Below the pieces are notes generated by a model that was given only the letters and a program-made list of their open reading frames with translations, was not told the origin of the DNA and made no database searches. Shown in pieces: positions 39,905 to 49,429 of a stretch of DNA of 64,000 nucleotides (within the stretch, counting starts at the first letter, position 1; every line of letters starts with the position of its first letter). The DNA lies in assembly GCF_918797505.1 (NCBI RefSeq), contig NC_092801.1, positions 17,855,731 to 17,919,730 of the forward strand, written 5' to 3'. The stretch is from Bemisia tabaci. Lineage: Eukaryota > Arthropoda > Insecta > Hemiptera > Aleyrodidae. The position numbers and the translations under genes are program-made.

Positions 39905-40325
39905 CTAATTAACTCGGCGGCTTAGAAAGCGTCCCTCACACCGCCCTGAAACGAGGAGTGCGGGGCTTCGAAATCGGCCCATAACACACATTAAAACACC
40001 TGTCTCGCAATAACGTTTCTCACACTCCGGGAGAACTCGGGCCGGAGCCTGGAGTAGAACTTTCGTAAGAGCCTATTAAAAGGTGAACGAGAGCACATGG
40101 TCTAATTTGCCGAAAGTTGCGCCCAGGCGGATATCTCGGTCTGAATTTAAAATTAATAGCGCGCCGGAATGATTTGTTTCGAGGGAAGGGATGGCGCTGC
40201 GGAGTCCTATTACTATTGCGCCCCGAGGCACAGTGGGACGGCTGGAAATTCCATCGGCACTACCGTGTTATGCGCAACGGATACACAATTTTTTATTCAC
40301 GGAAAAAATTAAATTGCTGATTTAA
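39905..40325. other. No gene recognised; GC-richer patch
   Basis: 39930-40260 is moderately GC-rich with CpG. No frame or repeat partner recognised. Confidence 0.35.
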
Positions 40326-40503
40326 TAATTCAATTGCTAGAAAAAAAGACTGCAAAGTTTCAATGTAGATTTTACAACAGAAAAATGCTACTTAAACTAC
40401 TATTGAAAGGTAATTTAACCACGGGGTGGTTAAAGTAGCATTTTTTTGTTGTAAAATCTATATTGAAACATGCCAGTCATTTTTTTTAGCAATTTAATTT
40501 TTA
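40326..40503. mobile_element. 178-bp foldback
   Basis: CAATTGCTAGAAAAAAAGACTG and ATTTTACAACAGAAAAATGC on the left are mirrored by GCATTTTTTTGTTGTAAAAT and TTTTTTTTAGCAATT on the right. No certain target duplication. Confidence 0.55.
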
Positions 40504-40670
40504 ACTAGTTTATTCTCATTTTGAATTAAACATATAGGATATGAATTTTTTTTCTCAACTGATATTAACGTACTTGTCAAGGTTATCTAATTTGAAGACA
40601 AATTCATAATTGAGTTTTCATTGCCGTCGAATTAAGTATGTATTTGTCTGCCCCAAGTAGGTGTATATTT

Positions 40671-40829
40671 GAACCGCGTTAAGCAGAATGGAACCAAACC
40701 ACATCAGCTACTGCCAAATTTAACTGGGCAATTTCAAGGAATGTGCACAAACGTTCCCATGTAAAAAATTGAATTGTCCCGTTAAATTAGGCAGTAATCA
40801 ACGTGATTTATTTCTCTAAACGTAGTCCA
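40671..40829. mobile_element. Foldback family N, copy 3 (internal deletion)
   Basis: GAACCGCGTTAAGCAGAATGG and CTCTAAACGTAGTCC ends with CTACTGCCAAATTTAACTGG and TCCCGTTAAATTAGGCAG. Shorter than the 253-bp copy at 25186. Confidence 0.6.
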
Positions 40830-41115
40830 TTTTTTAACTAATAATAAAAATAGACAAACTTTAGTCCAATCAAGTACAGAAGATGTAAAAATGAACTGGT
40901 CTTTTGGATTAGGATAGCTTTTTTACTTTGGGAATTTTGGAAAAGGCCTTTGTACAATAATGGCGGTCTGATGACTTATGTTAGGGTTGGGCTCATACAA
41001 AATTGGAGAGCTGGGAAGTATCACCATGGAAAACAGATTGTAAGCCCAAAGAGCGCCACACTTTTTGACATGTTCTCCCTGTATAGGTGCCTGCTTTACT
41101 CGAAATGCAATTCAT
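40830..41115. other. Weak A-like repeat and unassigned sequence
   Basis: GCTCATACAAAATTGGAGAG, CATGGAAAACAG and GTTCTCCCTGTATAGG vaguely follow the order of repeat A. No gene. Confidence 0.3.
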
Positions 41116-41119
41116 TTAA

Positions 41120-41559
41120 GGTGATTCGGTGGACGCCATATTTTGTGTCAGAACGGCATGCGATATATCGCATCGATTGGTTCCATTTTTTCAGCTACTC
41201 GTCATTTTTCTCTAATTTTGGGATCGCAATTCTGTTGTTAGGAGACTAAAGCACTCACTTACCAATTTTAACAAAGAAATTCAACGTAATGAAGGCGTGG
41301 TTTTTTTAGAAAGAAAATATCGCATTCGAGTGCAGTTTCAACATCAGTATCGAATGCGATATTTTCACTCTAAAAAAACCACGCCTTTATTACGTTGAAT
41401 TTCTGTGTTAAAATTGGTGAGTGAGTGCTTTAGTCTCCTGACAACAGAATTGCGATCTCAAAATTGGAGAAAAATGACGAGTAACTGAGAAAATGGAACC
41501 AATTGATGCGATATATCGCATGCCGTTCTGACACAAAATATGGCGTCCATCGAATCACC
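41120..41559. mobile_element. 440-bp foldback family P, copy 2, with TTAA duplication
   Basis: The arms (about 205 bp) are near-perfect mirrors meeting at about 41340; GGTGATTCGG and CGAATCACC form the ends, with TTAA outside each (41116-41119, 41560-41563). TTAA targets are typical of piggyBac-type transposases. Arm words: GACGCCATATTTTGTG, GCGATATATCGCATC, CCACGCCTTTATTACG. Confidence 0.75.
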
Positions 41560-41683
41560 TTAATCTCGGACCAAATTTCCATCAACGAACGGAAGCCGAC
41601 CCACCGTGCGGCGAGGGGTTGCGGGCCGGGCGGGGCGGGGCATGTTCTCACTTTCGCCCGAGTCGAAGGCTGCGCACCCCCGG

Positions 41684-41694
41684 GTATAATTTAT
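41684..41694 (+). promoter_or_regulatory. TATA-like box
   Basis: GTATAATTTAT lies in the CpG-rich region, 60-70 bp before a strong splice donor (CTG before GTAAGTAG at 41754). A start of transcription about 30 bp downstream, near 41712-41732, would give a short untranslated first exon. Inference only. Confidence 0.35.
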
Positions 41695-41753
41695 CTGTCA
41701 GAGGGACGCGGTGATAAGTCAAAAGCGCAGTTGGCGCGCGCACACATCGACTG

Positions 41754-41760
41754 GTAAGTA
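41754..41760 (+). other. Strong 5' splice donor (possible first exon end)
   Basis: CTG before GTAAGTA matches the donor consensus from +1 to +6. With the TATA-like box upstream it outlines a candidate non-coding first exon at about 41712-41753. The gene it would belong to is not visible in the window. Confidence 0.35.
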
Positions 41761-42077
41761 GCTCGGGTTTATTACATTTACCCGCCCGCGCCGCGCCGCG
41801 TGCCGCACCGCCCGAGTGTTCAGGTGAAACCGCCCGCGACCCTCGTGGATCCACCGGATGGGCGTCGGGACGTGCTCTTTGTGCCGCAGACCCGAGGAGA
41901 CGAATCCGGTTTGGCGCGCGCCAACGGCGAAAGTGCACGTGTGAACCCTCCCTGAGGCGATCGACTTTAGAGAAGTGCGTTTAAATAAAGATTCGTGTGG
42001 GTTCGTTTTGATTTCGATAACTTCGTTACTTGAATGGATCGTCGGGTGCTCAATCAGGTTAGATCGAATTCTTTGTT

Positions 42078-42493
42078 CTCTGAAAAAAATATTCTCGGCG
42101 TTTTTACCAAGGACCGTTTATACCTTTACCATCTCACCTTTTTTACCAATTATTGGTAATTTTACCAAGACAGACTGGTAAGCTTACCTAAAAACCGGTA
42201 TTTTTACTGTTTTTTTTCAGGTAAGAATACCACTTTTATTGGTAATCAATTCCCGGTAACTTTGCCATTTTATCTCGGTAATTCTACCACAGTCGATAAA
42301 AAATATTGGCGTTTTTACCAAGGTCCAGTAAAATTACCGAGAAAGTTCAACGATTTTACCGTGATTTCTCGGTAAAATTACCAATTCCATAAATGGTAAT
42401 TTTACCAAGAAAAAACTGGGATCAAATAGAACCCTGAATTCTTGGTAATTTTACCCTTTTCTTAGTAAATACACCGATATTTTTTTTCCAGTG
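42078..42493. mobile_element. MITE family F, copy 2 (intact)
   Basis: Ends CTCTGAAAAAAATATTCTCGG and CACCGATATTTTTTTTCCAGTG-like, with TT outside both (42076-42077, 42494-42495). The body repeats TTTTACCAAG and GGTAATTTTACC. It shows the uninterrupted state of copy F1. (Words are shown in part.). Confidence 0.75.
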
Positions 42494-42503
42494 TTGTTGC
42501 GTA

Positions 42504-42732
42504 CACTGGAAAAAAAAACACATTGGATCTAGAGTCCAGACTCTTGAAAACATTGACAAGAAAAAATACTCTTGATTCAATCGGATTTTTGCTTGGATCA
42601 AAACGAAATCCGCTTAAATTATGAGGCTTGGTTCTTGATTCAAGCTAGATTTTGATTGAATCAAGAGTATACTTTTTCTTGTCGATGATTTTAAGAGTCT
42701 GGACTCTAGATCCAATGTATTTTTTTCCAGTG
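42504..42732. mobile_element. Foldback MITE family E, copy 4
   Basis: CACTGGAAAAAAAAACAC and TATTTTTTTCCAGTG ends, arms with GGATCTAGAGTCCAGACTC mirrored. TA precedes the left end but does not follow the right end, so the duplication is lost or differs. Confidence 0.7.
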
Positions 42733-42798
42733 AGCGGGCTGATTGTTGAAATTGATAGACAAAGCTGTAGGTAAAGGAAACCAAAGGGATATGGATAT

Positions 42799-42987
42799 GT
42801 TGAAAACATTGACAAGAAAAAAATACTCTTGATTTAATCGGATTTTTGGTTGAATCAAAACGAAATCCGCTCAAATTATGAGGCTTGGTTCTTGATTTAA
42901 GGAAAAATCCGATTGAATTAAGAGTATTTTTTCTTATCGATGTTTTTAAGAGTCTGGACTCTAGATCCAATGTGTTTTTTTCCAGTG
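42799..42987. repeat. Foldback family E, copy 5 (left end missing)
   Basis: Begins within the left arm (GTTGAAAACATTGACAAG) and ends GTGTTTTTTTCCAGTG. It lies 66 bp after copy 4 in the same family, so part of a tandem pair. Confidence 0.65.
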
Positions 42988-43124
42988 TAACGCACTATGC
43001 TAAACCTTTGAGCAGCTTTAAACGAGGATTAGTACCATTTTCTGAAACCGATCAAACAGTTTCCTCTCTAGTTTTTCTTCAAAGCACGATGACCTACGTC
43101 GGTTTTATCTCCGTAATTTTCGAC

Positions 43125-44429
43125 TTTCACTAGAGATGTGCCTGAAAGTGGTAAACTTCTAGGAACATTCGCCGATGATATTGCAGCTTTGGAGACGGGT
43201 CGGGATCTTCCTGAGGCCACTGTCAAGTTACAAAATACCGTTGATGAGGTTGTGAGCTGGACTAAGGACTGGAGAGTGGCTCTCTCCAATCCAAAATCCG
43301 TTCACACTGTTTTTACTAACAAAAAAATTAACTATATTCCTATACTAATTGAAAATAAACCTGTACCATACTCGGATACAGCAAAATACCTCGGAGTCAC
43401 GATTGACAGAAAATTGATTTGGAAACATCATATCAAAAACAAAAGAGAACAACTTAATGCAAAATACAGACAAATGTATTGGCTCTTGGGAAGAAACTCG
43501 GCCCTCTCCATAGCCAATAAAGTTCTCTTATACAAACAAGTCCTTAGGCCTGTCTGGACATACGCTTGTGAACTATGGGGCTGCACTAAACCGAGAAACA
43601 GATACACGTACTTGATTGAGTCCTTCCAGGCGAAGGTGCTTACGGTCAATGGTGGATGCCCCATGGTTCACAACTAACCAATCGATTAGGGAGGAGCTCG
43701 GAATAGAGTCTGTCTCTGATTATATTAAAAAAGCTTCCTACAAGTACTATAATAAACTTGAAATTCACTCTAATCCCCTAGCCAGGGACCTCACCATAGA
43801 CGACCCGGTAAGGAGGCTAAAGAGGATCAAGCCTCGCGACTTGGCCTTTGGCGTCTAACTTAAAAAAAAAAAATAACCATTTCTCATGTAATTACAACAA
43901 AGTAGATCTCTCATAATCTAGTTATCAGAGCTGCAACTGCCGACATGGAAAACGCATGAAAGCAATTGTAACTCACTTTTTACTTAATTAAGGTTTTTCT
44001 TAAAACATTGTGCAGGATGATGGTAACCTTTTTGGGCTTAATTTCGTAATTCTATCCAAATTTAGTACTAGGGAAAGCTGGATGTTCTTAAATGTATTAA
44101 GTATTAACTTATAATAACGTTCAATAGCGGAAGATGGATCATTAGGCTAATTTTATAGCATTGTATACTGGCAAAGACAAGAATGACACTGCACAATGTT
44201 CACACTATCTTTATCATGCTCATTTATTTTTATTATTTTGATTTCTTTATTTTCTTTTAATCTATGTAACAGTTAAGAAGTATGAGTGTAGTCTGGATTT
44301 CATGCGAGTATGGGTTATGGAAGTTAAAGCTAAAAACAAAAATTAGACGTTAGTCAATTTCTAAGTTACTTTATTTGTAAAGAAAAGTTAATTTACACCT
44401 AGTAGGTGGTTGTAACATGTATTTGAAGA

Positions 44430-44475
<46 letters not shown>
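43125..44475 (+). mobile_element. 5'-truncated Jockey-like LINE
   Basis: A reverse-transcriptase C-terminal frame, a 3' untranslated region of about 570 bp and a 44-base A run (44432-44475). TTTCGAC occurs directly before (43118-43124) and directly after (44476-44482), a short target duplication. Older than the LINE at 17016, judging by its frame break. Confidence 0.8.
43126..43858 (+). pseudogene. Jockey-like reverse transcriptase, C-terminal part with frameshift
   Basis: The first frame (to 43677) reads from GKLLGTFADDIAALETG, the catalytic F/Y-A-D-D motif of reverse transcriptase, through WTKDW.VALSNPKSV and KYLGVTID to VWTYACELWGC. This is the usual order for Jockey elements. Near 43640 the homology passes to another frame (SMVDAPWFTTNQSIREELG), which ends at 43858, so there is a one-base frameshift. 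The endonuclease domain and the first half of the polymerase are missing. Confidence 0.85.
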
Positions 44476-44479
<4 letters not shown>

Positions 44480-44482
44480 GAC

Positions 44483-44540
44483 CCGTTTTCGTCACCTGAA
44501 GATGGGCACCCCACTCGAAATGCCCAACGTGGTTTAAAGA
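44483..44540 (+). repeat. Possible Penelope-like or hammerhead-related remnant
   Basis: CACCTGAAGATGGGCACC, then CTCGAAATGCCCAACG follow the LINE's target site. CTGAAGA plus a later CGAAA with complementary TGGGCA/TGCCCA is seen near the ends of many Penelope-like elements. The sequence before the LINE (to 43124) would be its other side. Weak evidence. Confidence 0.3.
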
Positions 44541-45467
44541 AGGACTATGAAGTAAGTTAATTGATCGGATTCAAAAAAAAGTATTTAGCCCATTTTAAAA
44601 TTGTGATTTAAATTTATTTTTAAGACGACAAAATGAAAGCATTTATTTAAAATTGATCTTCTTCCAGAAGCACTTCCTTACTGACATTTACGACGGGAAA
44701 ATCGCGATTTTTAAAATTAACTTGCGATTTTTGTACGATTTTTTGACGTCAAACTCTGTAGGATCTTCAACATCAGAACAATCATCCTCAACCTTGTCGC
44801 AATTTTATCTGTATAAAATGGACATTTTATCTCAATTAATCACAGTTTTTTGTTCGATACAATTGCGGTAAATCGCCGTCGATAAATTCGCGATTTTAGT
44901 GCAAAGTTGCGCGATGAAATCGCATTTTATCGATGTGATTTTCGTGCGATGAGGTGGAAATTTTGGGAGATTTTTTTATTTATTGTTGATGGAGATGCGG
45001 ATTCAATTTCACGTGCTCGAAGGGCAAATATACGCGTCCGAATCAACCTTCAATACAAGCGACTTCCGCACACTTGAAATGTCCTTGTTTATGATTACTT
45101 CGGGTTACTTTGAGTGAACATCTTCCCTCAACACACTGTAACATGCTCGAGAGGCAGAAATGGAGTGCGTCTAAATTTTGACCCTTGTGCGATGGAATGC
45201 CTCTGAATTTATTATTCAACCCGAACCCTCAAATCGTTCCCTTTTAATTCAGGTAGATGGATCGCAATTTACCGCATTTAGCAGCGTGGAACAGTTCACA
45301 TCATAAGTTTTGTACTTACCTTCCGTTATTCGTTTCTCTTTCAACTCGTTAGGGATAGTTTAGTGGAATTAACTTTTAACGAAAGTAACTTTTGTTGCAA
45401 CCCATAATTTAGAGATTTTTTGCTCACTGAGGGCGATATAAGCGACATATTAGACCAATAATGCCAT
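44541..45467. other. No gene recognised
   Basis: AT-rich, with repeated GCGATTTT and TCGCAATTTT words between about 44700 and 44960 that look like low-complexity sequence. A 72-codon frame at 44653-44871 is within it. Confidence 0.35.
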
Positions 45468-45930
45468 GTTAAGGAAAAACGCTGTATGAGGCTTCAGGTG
45501 TTGTCATATTCCCTTCAATAAAAAACGAAATTCCAGAGAACTTGTGAACACATTGAAAAGAAAGTGAAATTGATCCAACATTCTGGATGTTAGAAAGTGT
45601 GTGAGGACTTACAAACTGCCGAATTAACTGCTATAGCAGGTACTTTAGCAATGTCAAGATGTAAAACTAACTGTCGTAGCGGGTAATTTAGCGTTATGTG
45701 AGTTCTCGCACACTTTTTTTACATATAGAATGTTAAATCAACTTCAATTTTTTTTCGGTGCATTTTTCGTCAAATTTTTCAGAAAATATCATTCACAATC
45801 TAATCTAAAATACCTGAAAAGGTTTAGAAAATATATGCATAACTTTCCTCAAAAACACATATTTTATTTGAGGAAATTTGGCAACTCTCGAATGTTCACA
45901 CTGCGTTTCTTCTCATCGCGGTAAAAAAGA
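45468..45930. mobile_element. Foldback element G, copy 2
   Basis: Left AAGGAAAAACGCTGTATGAGG and right CATCGCGGTAAAAA-side TTCACACTGCGTTTCTTC are degenerate inverted ends. Inside, AACATTCTGGATGTTAG is mirrored by ATAGAATGTTAAATC. TGCTATAGCAGGTACTTTAGC and TGTCGTAGCGGGTAATTTAGC are direct repeats near 45630 and 45670. Confidence 0.6.
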
Positions 45931-46106
45931 TTTGTGACCGGCTACGGATTCGTGAAAAACGGCAGGCGCGGAGGATACAACTATTTGAACTCTCATGTAA
46001 TGTGGTGAAGTATCACTGTATTTGAAGGCGTTTTCGAAATCACAAACTGTTACTAATAAGAGGGGTATTACTGACCCCAACTTGGCGATTTTATACGATG
46101 GTCAAA
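45931..46106. other. Spacer, nothing recognised
   Basis: Short unassigned segment between elements G2 and Q2. Confidence 0.4.
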
Positions 46107-46231
46107 TGGACGTATTTCTGCCAAACGGAACTACGTGCATTATGGCGTGAGCCCTGTTATGCGTATATTCTTATGGGTCTCAGGGCTCATGTCTTAATGC
46201 ACATAGTTCCGTTTGATAGAAATACATCCAA
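46107..46231. mobile_element. 125-bp foldback family Q, copy 2
   Basis: TGGACGTATTTCTGCCAAACGG and CCGTTTGATAGAAATACATCCA-type ends, with GAGCCCTG mirrored as CAGGGCTC near the loop. AAT is present on both outer sides, possibly a duplication. Defines the simple form of Q. Confidence 0.65.
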
Positions 46232-46306
46232 TTATTAACATTTGTAGACAAACGAGAAAATTTGAAAATGGAGCGCTCCCCTTGGCGGAAGCTGGTGGTT
46301 ACAATG

Positions 46307-46314
46307 TATAAAAG
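46307..46314 (+). promoter_or_regulatory. Consensus TATA box
   Basis: TATAAAAG, preceded by a moderately GC-rich segment and followed after about 30 bp by CCAATTAGCAACAACC, a plausible start region. It lies 47 bp before an ATG at 46354 that opens a signal-peptide-like frame. Confidence 0.45.
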
Positions 46315-46353
46315 AGGTGATAGACCAATTAGCAACAACCCTCGAGAGATCCT

Positions 46354-46512
46354 ATGGTTAGCCCATCATTTTCTCCCCTAGTCCATAAGAAACACCCATT
46401 TCAACCCATGAGATTGCTCCATTTTCTTTTTGTCTTCTTTATCTATTGCTTTGTCTGCAATTGCAATAATCAACCCGCTGAGGATTCTTCACTTGAACGA
46501 AGCGCAACAGAA
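46354..46512 (+). CDS. Candidate small secreted peptide (52 residues)
   Basis: The frame opens at ATG 46354 and stops TAG at 46510-46512. A second in-frame ATG at 46408 begins MRLLHFLFVFFIYCFVCNC, a strong signal-peptide-like stretch, followed by a short acidic tail rich in S and E. Starting at 46408 the product would be 34 residues, with a mature part of about 16. The TATA box upstream supports expression, but no polyadenylation signal is near and no family is recognised. It could be a first exon whose donor I cannot see, or chance. Confidence 0.3.
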
Positions 46513-47460
46513 TAGTGTTAAGTCCTATCAAAATTGACCCGAGAAAAAGAAGCTTGGTGTTTCACGCGTGATATATAAAAACAACTTTAAGTAAAAATGT
46601 TGATTTTCTCTCCTTAAAAAAAGAAATTTAAGCGTGAAGTTTATGAAGCACCTGAAACGAGATGCATGGTTTGATAATTTAGCCGTCAATATGGAATTAT
46701 GGATTCAACCTCTTGCACTCGCCTTTTGAATAACTGAGAGATTTTTTTTTTTATCAAAAACTCAAATTACAGTTTCTCAACATAATTTTGACGAAAAGTG
46801 TCCTTCTTACCAACTATTTTCAGTACATTCAGGTCTTTTTCACGTAGATTTTCACATTTTTGAAAGTATTTTAATTTAGTTCTGTTATTATTTTAGTGCT
46901 ATAAAATACAGAAGTACGCACCTTTATTTATAACCACCGTGAATATTTTACCTTTAACAATATGAATTTTTAAACAGCCGCAGTTGTGGTATCCGACGGT
47001 TGAAATGTACTGAGAAGCGCATGAGATAAAAACGCCTTCAATTTTGCCTGCCGCAACCGCTACCTACATGGGAGTGCGAATAGTTGCTCGTTGGAAGTCG
47101 GTCATGTTTGTTCAAACTCTTCGGAACGAAATATAGCTTGTACTTTTCATCAGACTGCGGAAAAATTATTGTATTCAATTTGTGATCATAGAGATTATAG
47201 AATTGAAAAAGTTATGTTTATGTGCTCGTACGGTTTGAAATATTGGGCGTTATTTTAGTGTGCTAAATGGGGAGGAGATTGGATTTGCATATCATTTTGG
47301 CTTTACGGTTCACTTAGGTTAATAGTCTTAGAATTTCAACACATCGAAGCAAAACGCTGAATTAGCTCTTAATGCAAACAAAAGCATAGCATATCATCTA
47401 GAAAATTGAACCAACAATTTCCTCCTTTTCCTTACACCGTGCTTGCCCAAGCAAAAAAAA
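46513..47460. other. No gene recognised
   Basis: AT-rich unassigned sequence up to the right R copy. A 74-codon minus frame at 47394-47618 extends into the hairpin array and is a by-product. Confidence 0.4.
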
Positions 47461-47612
47461 TTGGCCTCCGGCCAATTTATGCGCGGCGCTTCGCGCCGCG
47501 TACCGGCGCTACGCGCCGGCATTTGGGGGGCTTCGCCCCCCCATCCGCTTAGCGGATTGGTGCGGGGACCGCACGGGACTTTCTCGCTCGAGCCGGCGCT
47601 TCGCGCCGGCAT
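47461..47612. other. Hairpin array of the right R copy
   Basis: The same series of GC hairpins as 5346-5482 in reverse orientation. The stem at 47560-47574 is GTGCGG/CCGCAC where the left copy has GTGCGA/TCGCAC. An extra ATCCGCT/AGCGGAT hairpin is present at about 47543-47557. Confidence 0.7.
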
Positions 47613-49429
47613 AGACACTTTTACTGGAATATTTAGAAAAATACTGCCAATTTTACAAAATCATAAAGTTTGATTGGAATTTTGATCACAGGATAATAGT
47701 TATGAAATTTTTATTCAAACCACTGAACTTTATTGTAAATGTCTTCGCGATATGTGATGAATTCATATATTCGGACTCGACTTGTTGATTTTATGAGGCA
47801 TCTTCAATTAAATATGTAATTGATTAACAAAGTCTCCTGTCAAAGATGGCGATCCGTAAAAATCTTAGCTTTTCTACGATTCATTAGGATCCATTAGATT
47901 CATTGACATCATACTTCAGATACGATTTTATATTATAATCTCTCCTTAAGCACGGTCGAAAGCCATCAAATATCTACTTGAATGGGTAGAATGACTATTC
48001 GATGTTCAAATAGTCTTAAAACTAAACGGTTTTCGCATAGCATCTCCCAAATTTTAAATTTGGCGGGCGAATCTACCTGCTGGAAGGTTCACCACACGCC
48101 CGCCAGGAGCGCCATCTCCTTACCGCGTATCCCTGTAATTCAAAGCGAAAACAATAGAGAGCGCTGAGAGCGCCATCTCCTGTGCTGCTGTCGACAAAAG
48201 TCAACAATTTATAACCTCCTTTATTAAGTAACAAGCATTAAATCAGTCATATTTGTGCCGTATTATTATATTATATTATATTTGTGCTTAGTACCTCGTA
48301 AAAAGAAACCGCGAAAGATGGAATCTGCCGGGATTCTAAATTCATTAACAACAAACATATTAGTATTTAATAAAGATGTAAGTGTCAGTTGTTGCGTCAG
48401 CTTGATGACTCATAGTAACTATATAAGTATTGTAAGTACCTACCTAATTAGTTGTCTAATTTTGCTTGGTGTATACCTAAGGAGTAATTTTGGAAATAGT
48501 ATATGATGCATTATATAATGCATTTGAATTCCTAGGTTTCACCTGACTCAAAGCGTTTGCTGCTATTATCTAGAAGCGTTCCGACTCATTTATCAGAGAA
48601 TTGAGCGTTTCCTATCGGCCCCTCTGCAATTATGAGATTAGTCCAAGAATCCTTTAGGAACTTAAATTAATGACTCAGATGGTGCTTTTGAGCCAACTTT
48701 CAAAGAATTAAAGGCATTTTTTCAAAATCTACAGTCCATGAGCTCTCCGTGTGACCGAAGTGCTCTCCTCGCTATATGACGCGTAACCCTTCAATTTTTA
48801 GTTTAGTCCAAAGACCTCATAGGAACTTACATTATTGAACCAGGTGGTGCTCTTATGCCAACTTTCGAAGAAATGAAAGGCATTTTTTTTCAAATTTACA
48901 GTCTTTGAAAATGAGTTGTTTGTGTGATGTCGCGGAGCAAAGTGCCCTACTTTTGGGCCTCGTAATCCCTTGAATTTTGAGTTTAGTCCAAAGATCTTTT
49001 AGGAACTAAAATTAATGACCCAGGTGATGTGCTTGATGCCCACTTTTAAAGAATTAAAGGCATTTTTCAAAATTTACGGTCCCTCAAAATGAGCTTTCCG
49101 TGTGATTTTGCTGAAAATGGACCTTTAACCCAATTTGACCCTAGCCCCCCCAAATTTTAGCGTACCCCAAAATCGTTGGACGTGCATAAGGAGACCATAA
49201 ATATGGTGTTCTGTGAGGATTTTGAATGAAATCGAACAGATAGATTCTGAGATATCGCTGTAGACAGATTTGGGGGACGTCGGACGGACGGACACACATT
49301 TTTTCAAGTATGGTTATTTTGACTCCTGGGACCTTAAAACGTCTAGAAATGATGAAATTTCAACTTTTTTTTTTTTTTTTTCTTGGAGGATGACAATACT
49401 TCCTCTCTACCCTAGGGGAGCGAGAAAGT
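47461..49429. mobile_element. 1.95-kb element R, right copy (inverted)
   Basis: An uninterrupted copy in reverse orientation relative to 3534-5482. It begins TTGGCCTCCGGCC after a run of eight A and ends GAGCGAGAAAGT before AAAAATAATAAC, so AAAAA can be the target duplication. The outer flank has no trace of element F, unlike the left copy. A 61-codon frame (47982-48167) equals that at 4789-4974 except for three replacement changes, which does not suggest selection on a protein. Confidence 0.75.

Larger units (their letters stand above)
41575..41965. other. CpG-rich region with possible promoter
   Basis: Strongly CpG-rich from about 41590 to 41945. It contains a TATA-like GGGTATAATTTATC at 41681-41694 and a strong splice donor at 41754, listed separately. 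Opposed frames of 84 and 96 codons are by-products of composition. Confidence 0.4.

Noticed and set aside
44483..44540. Functional hammerhead ribozyme
   Set aside because: CTGAAGA and GAAA words are present, but I could not draw all three helices; kept only as a weak Penelope-like hint.
3534..49429. A 46-kb giant transposon with 1.95-kb terminal inverted repeats
   Set aside because: The host element F resumes immediately inside the left repeat (5483-5496) and is absent beyond the right one, so the two repeats are independent insertions. The interior also has no coding cargo of its own.
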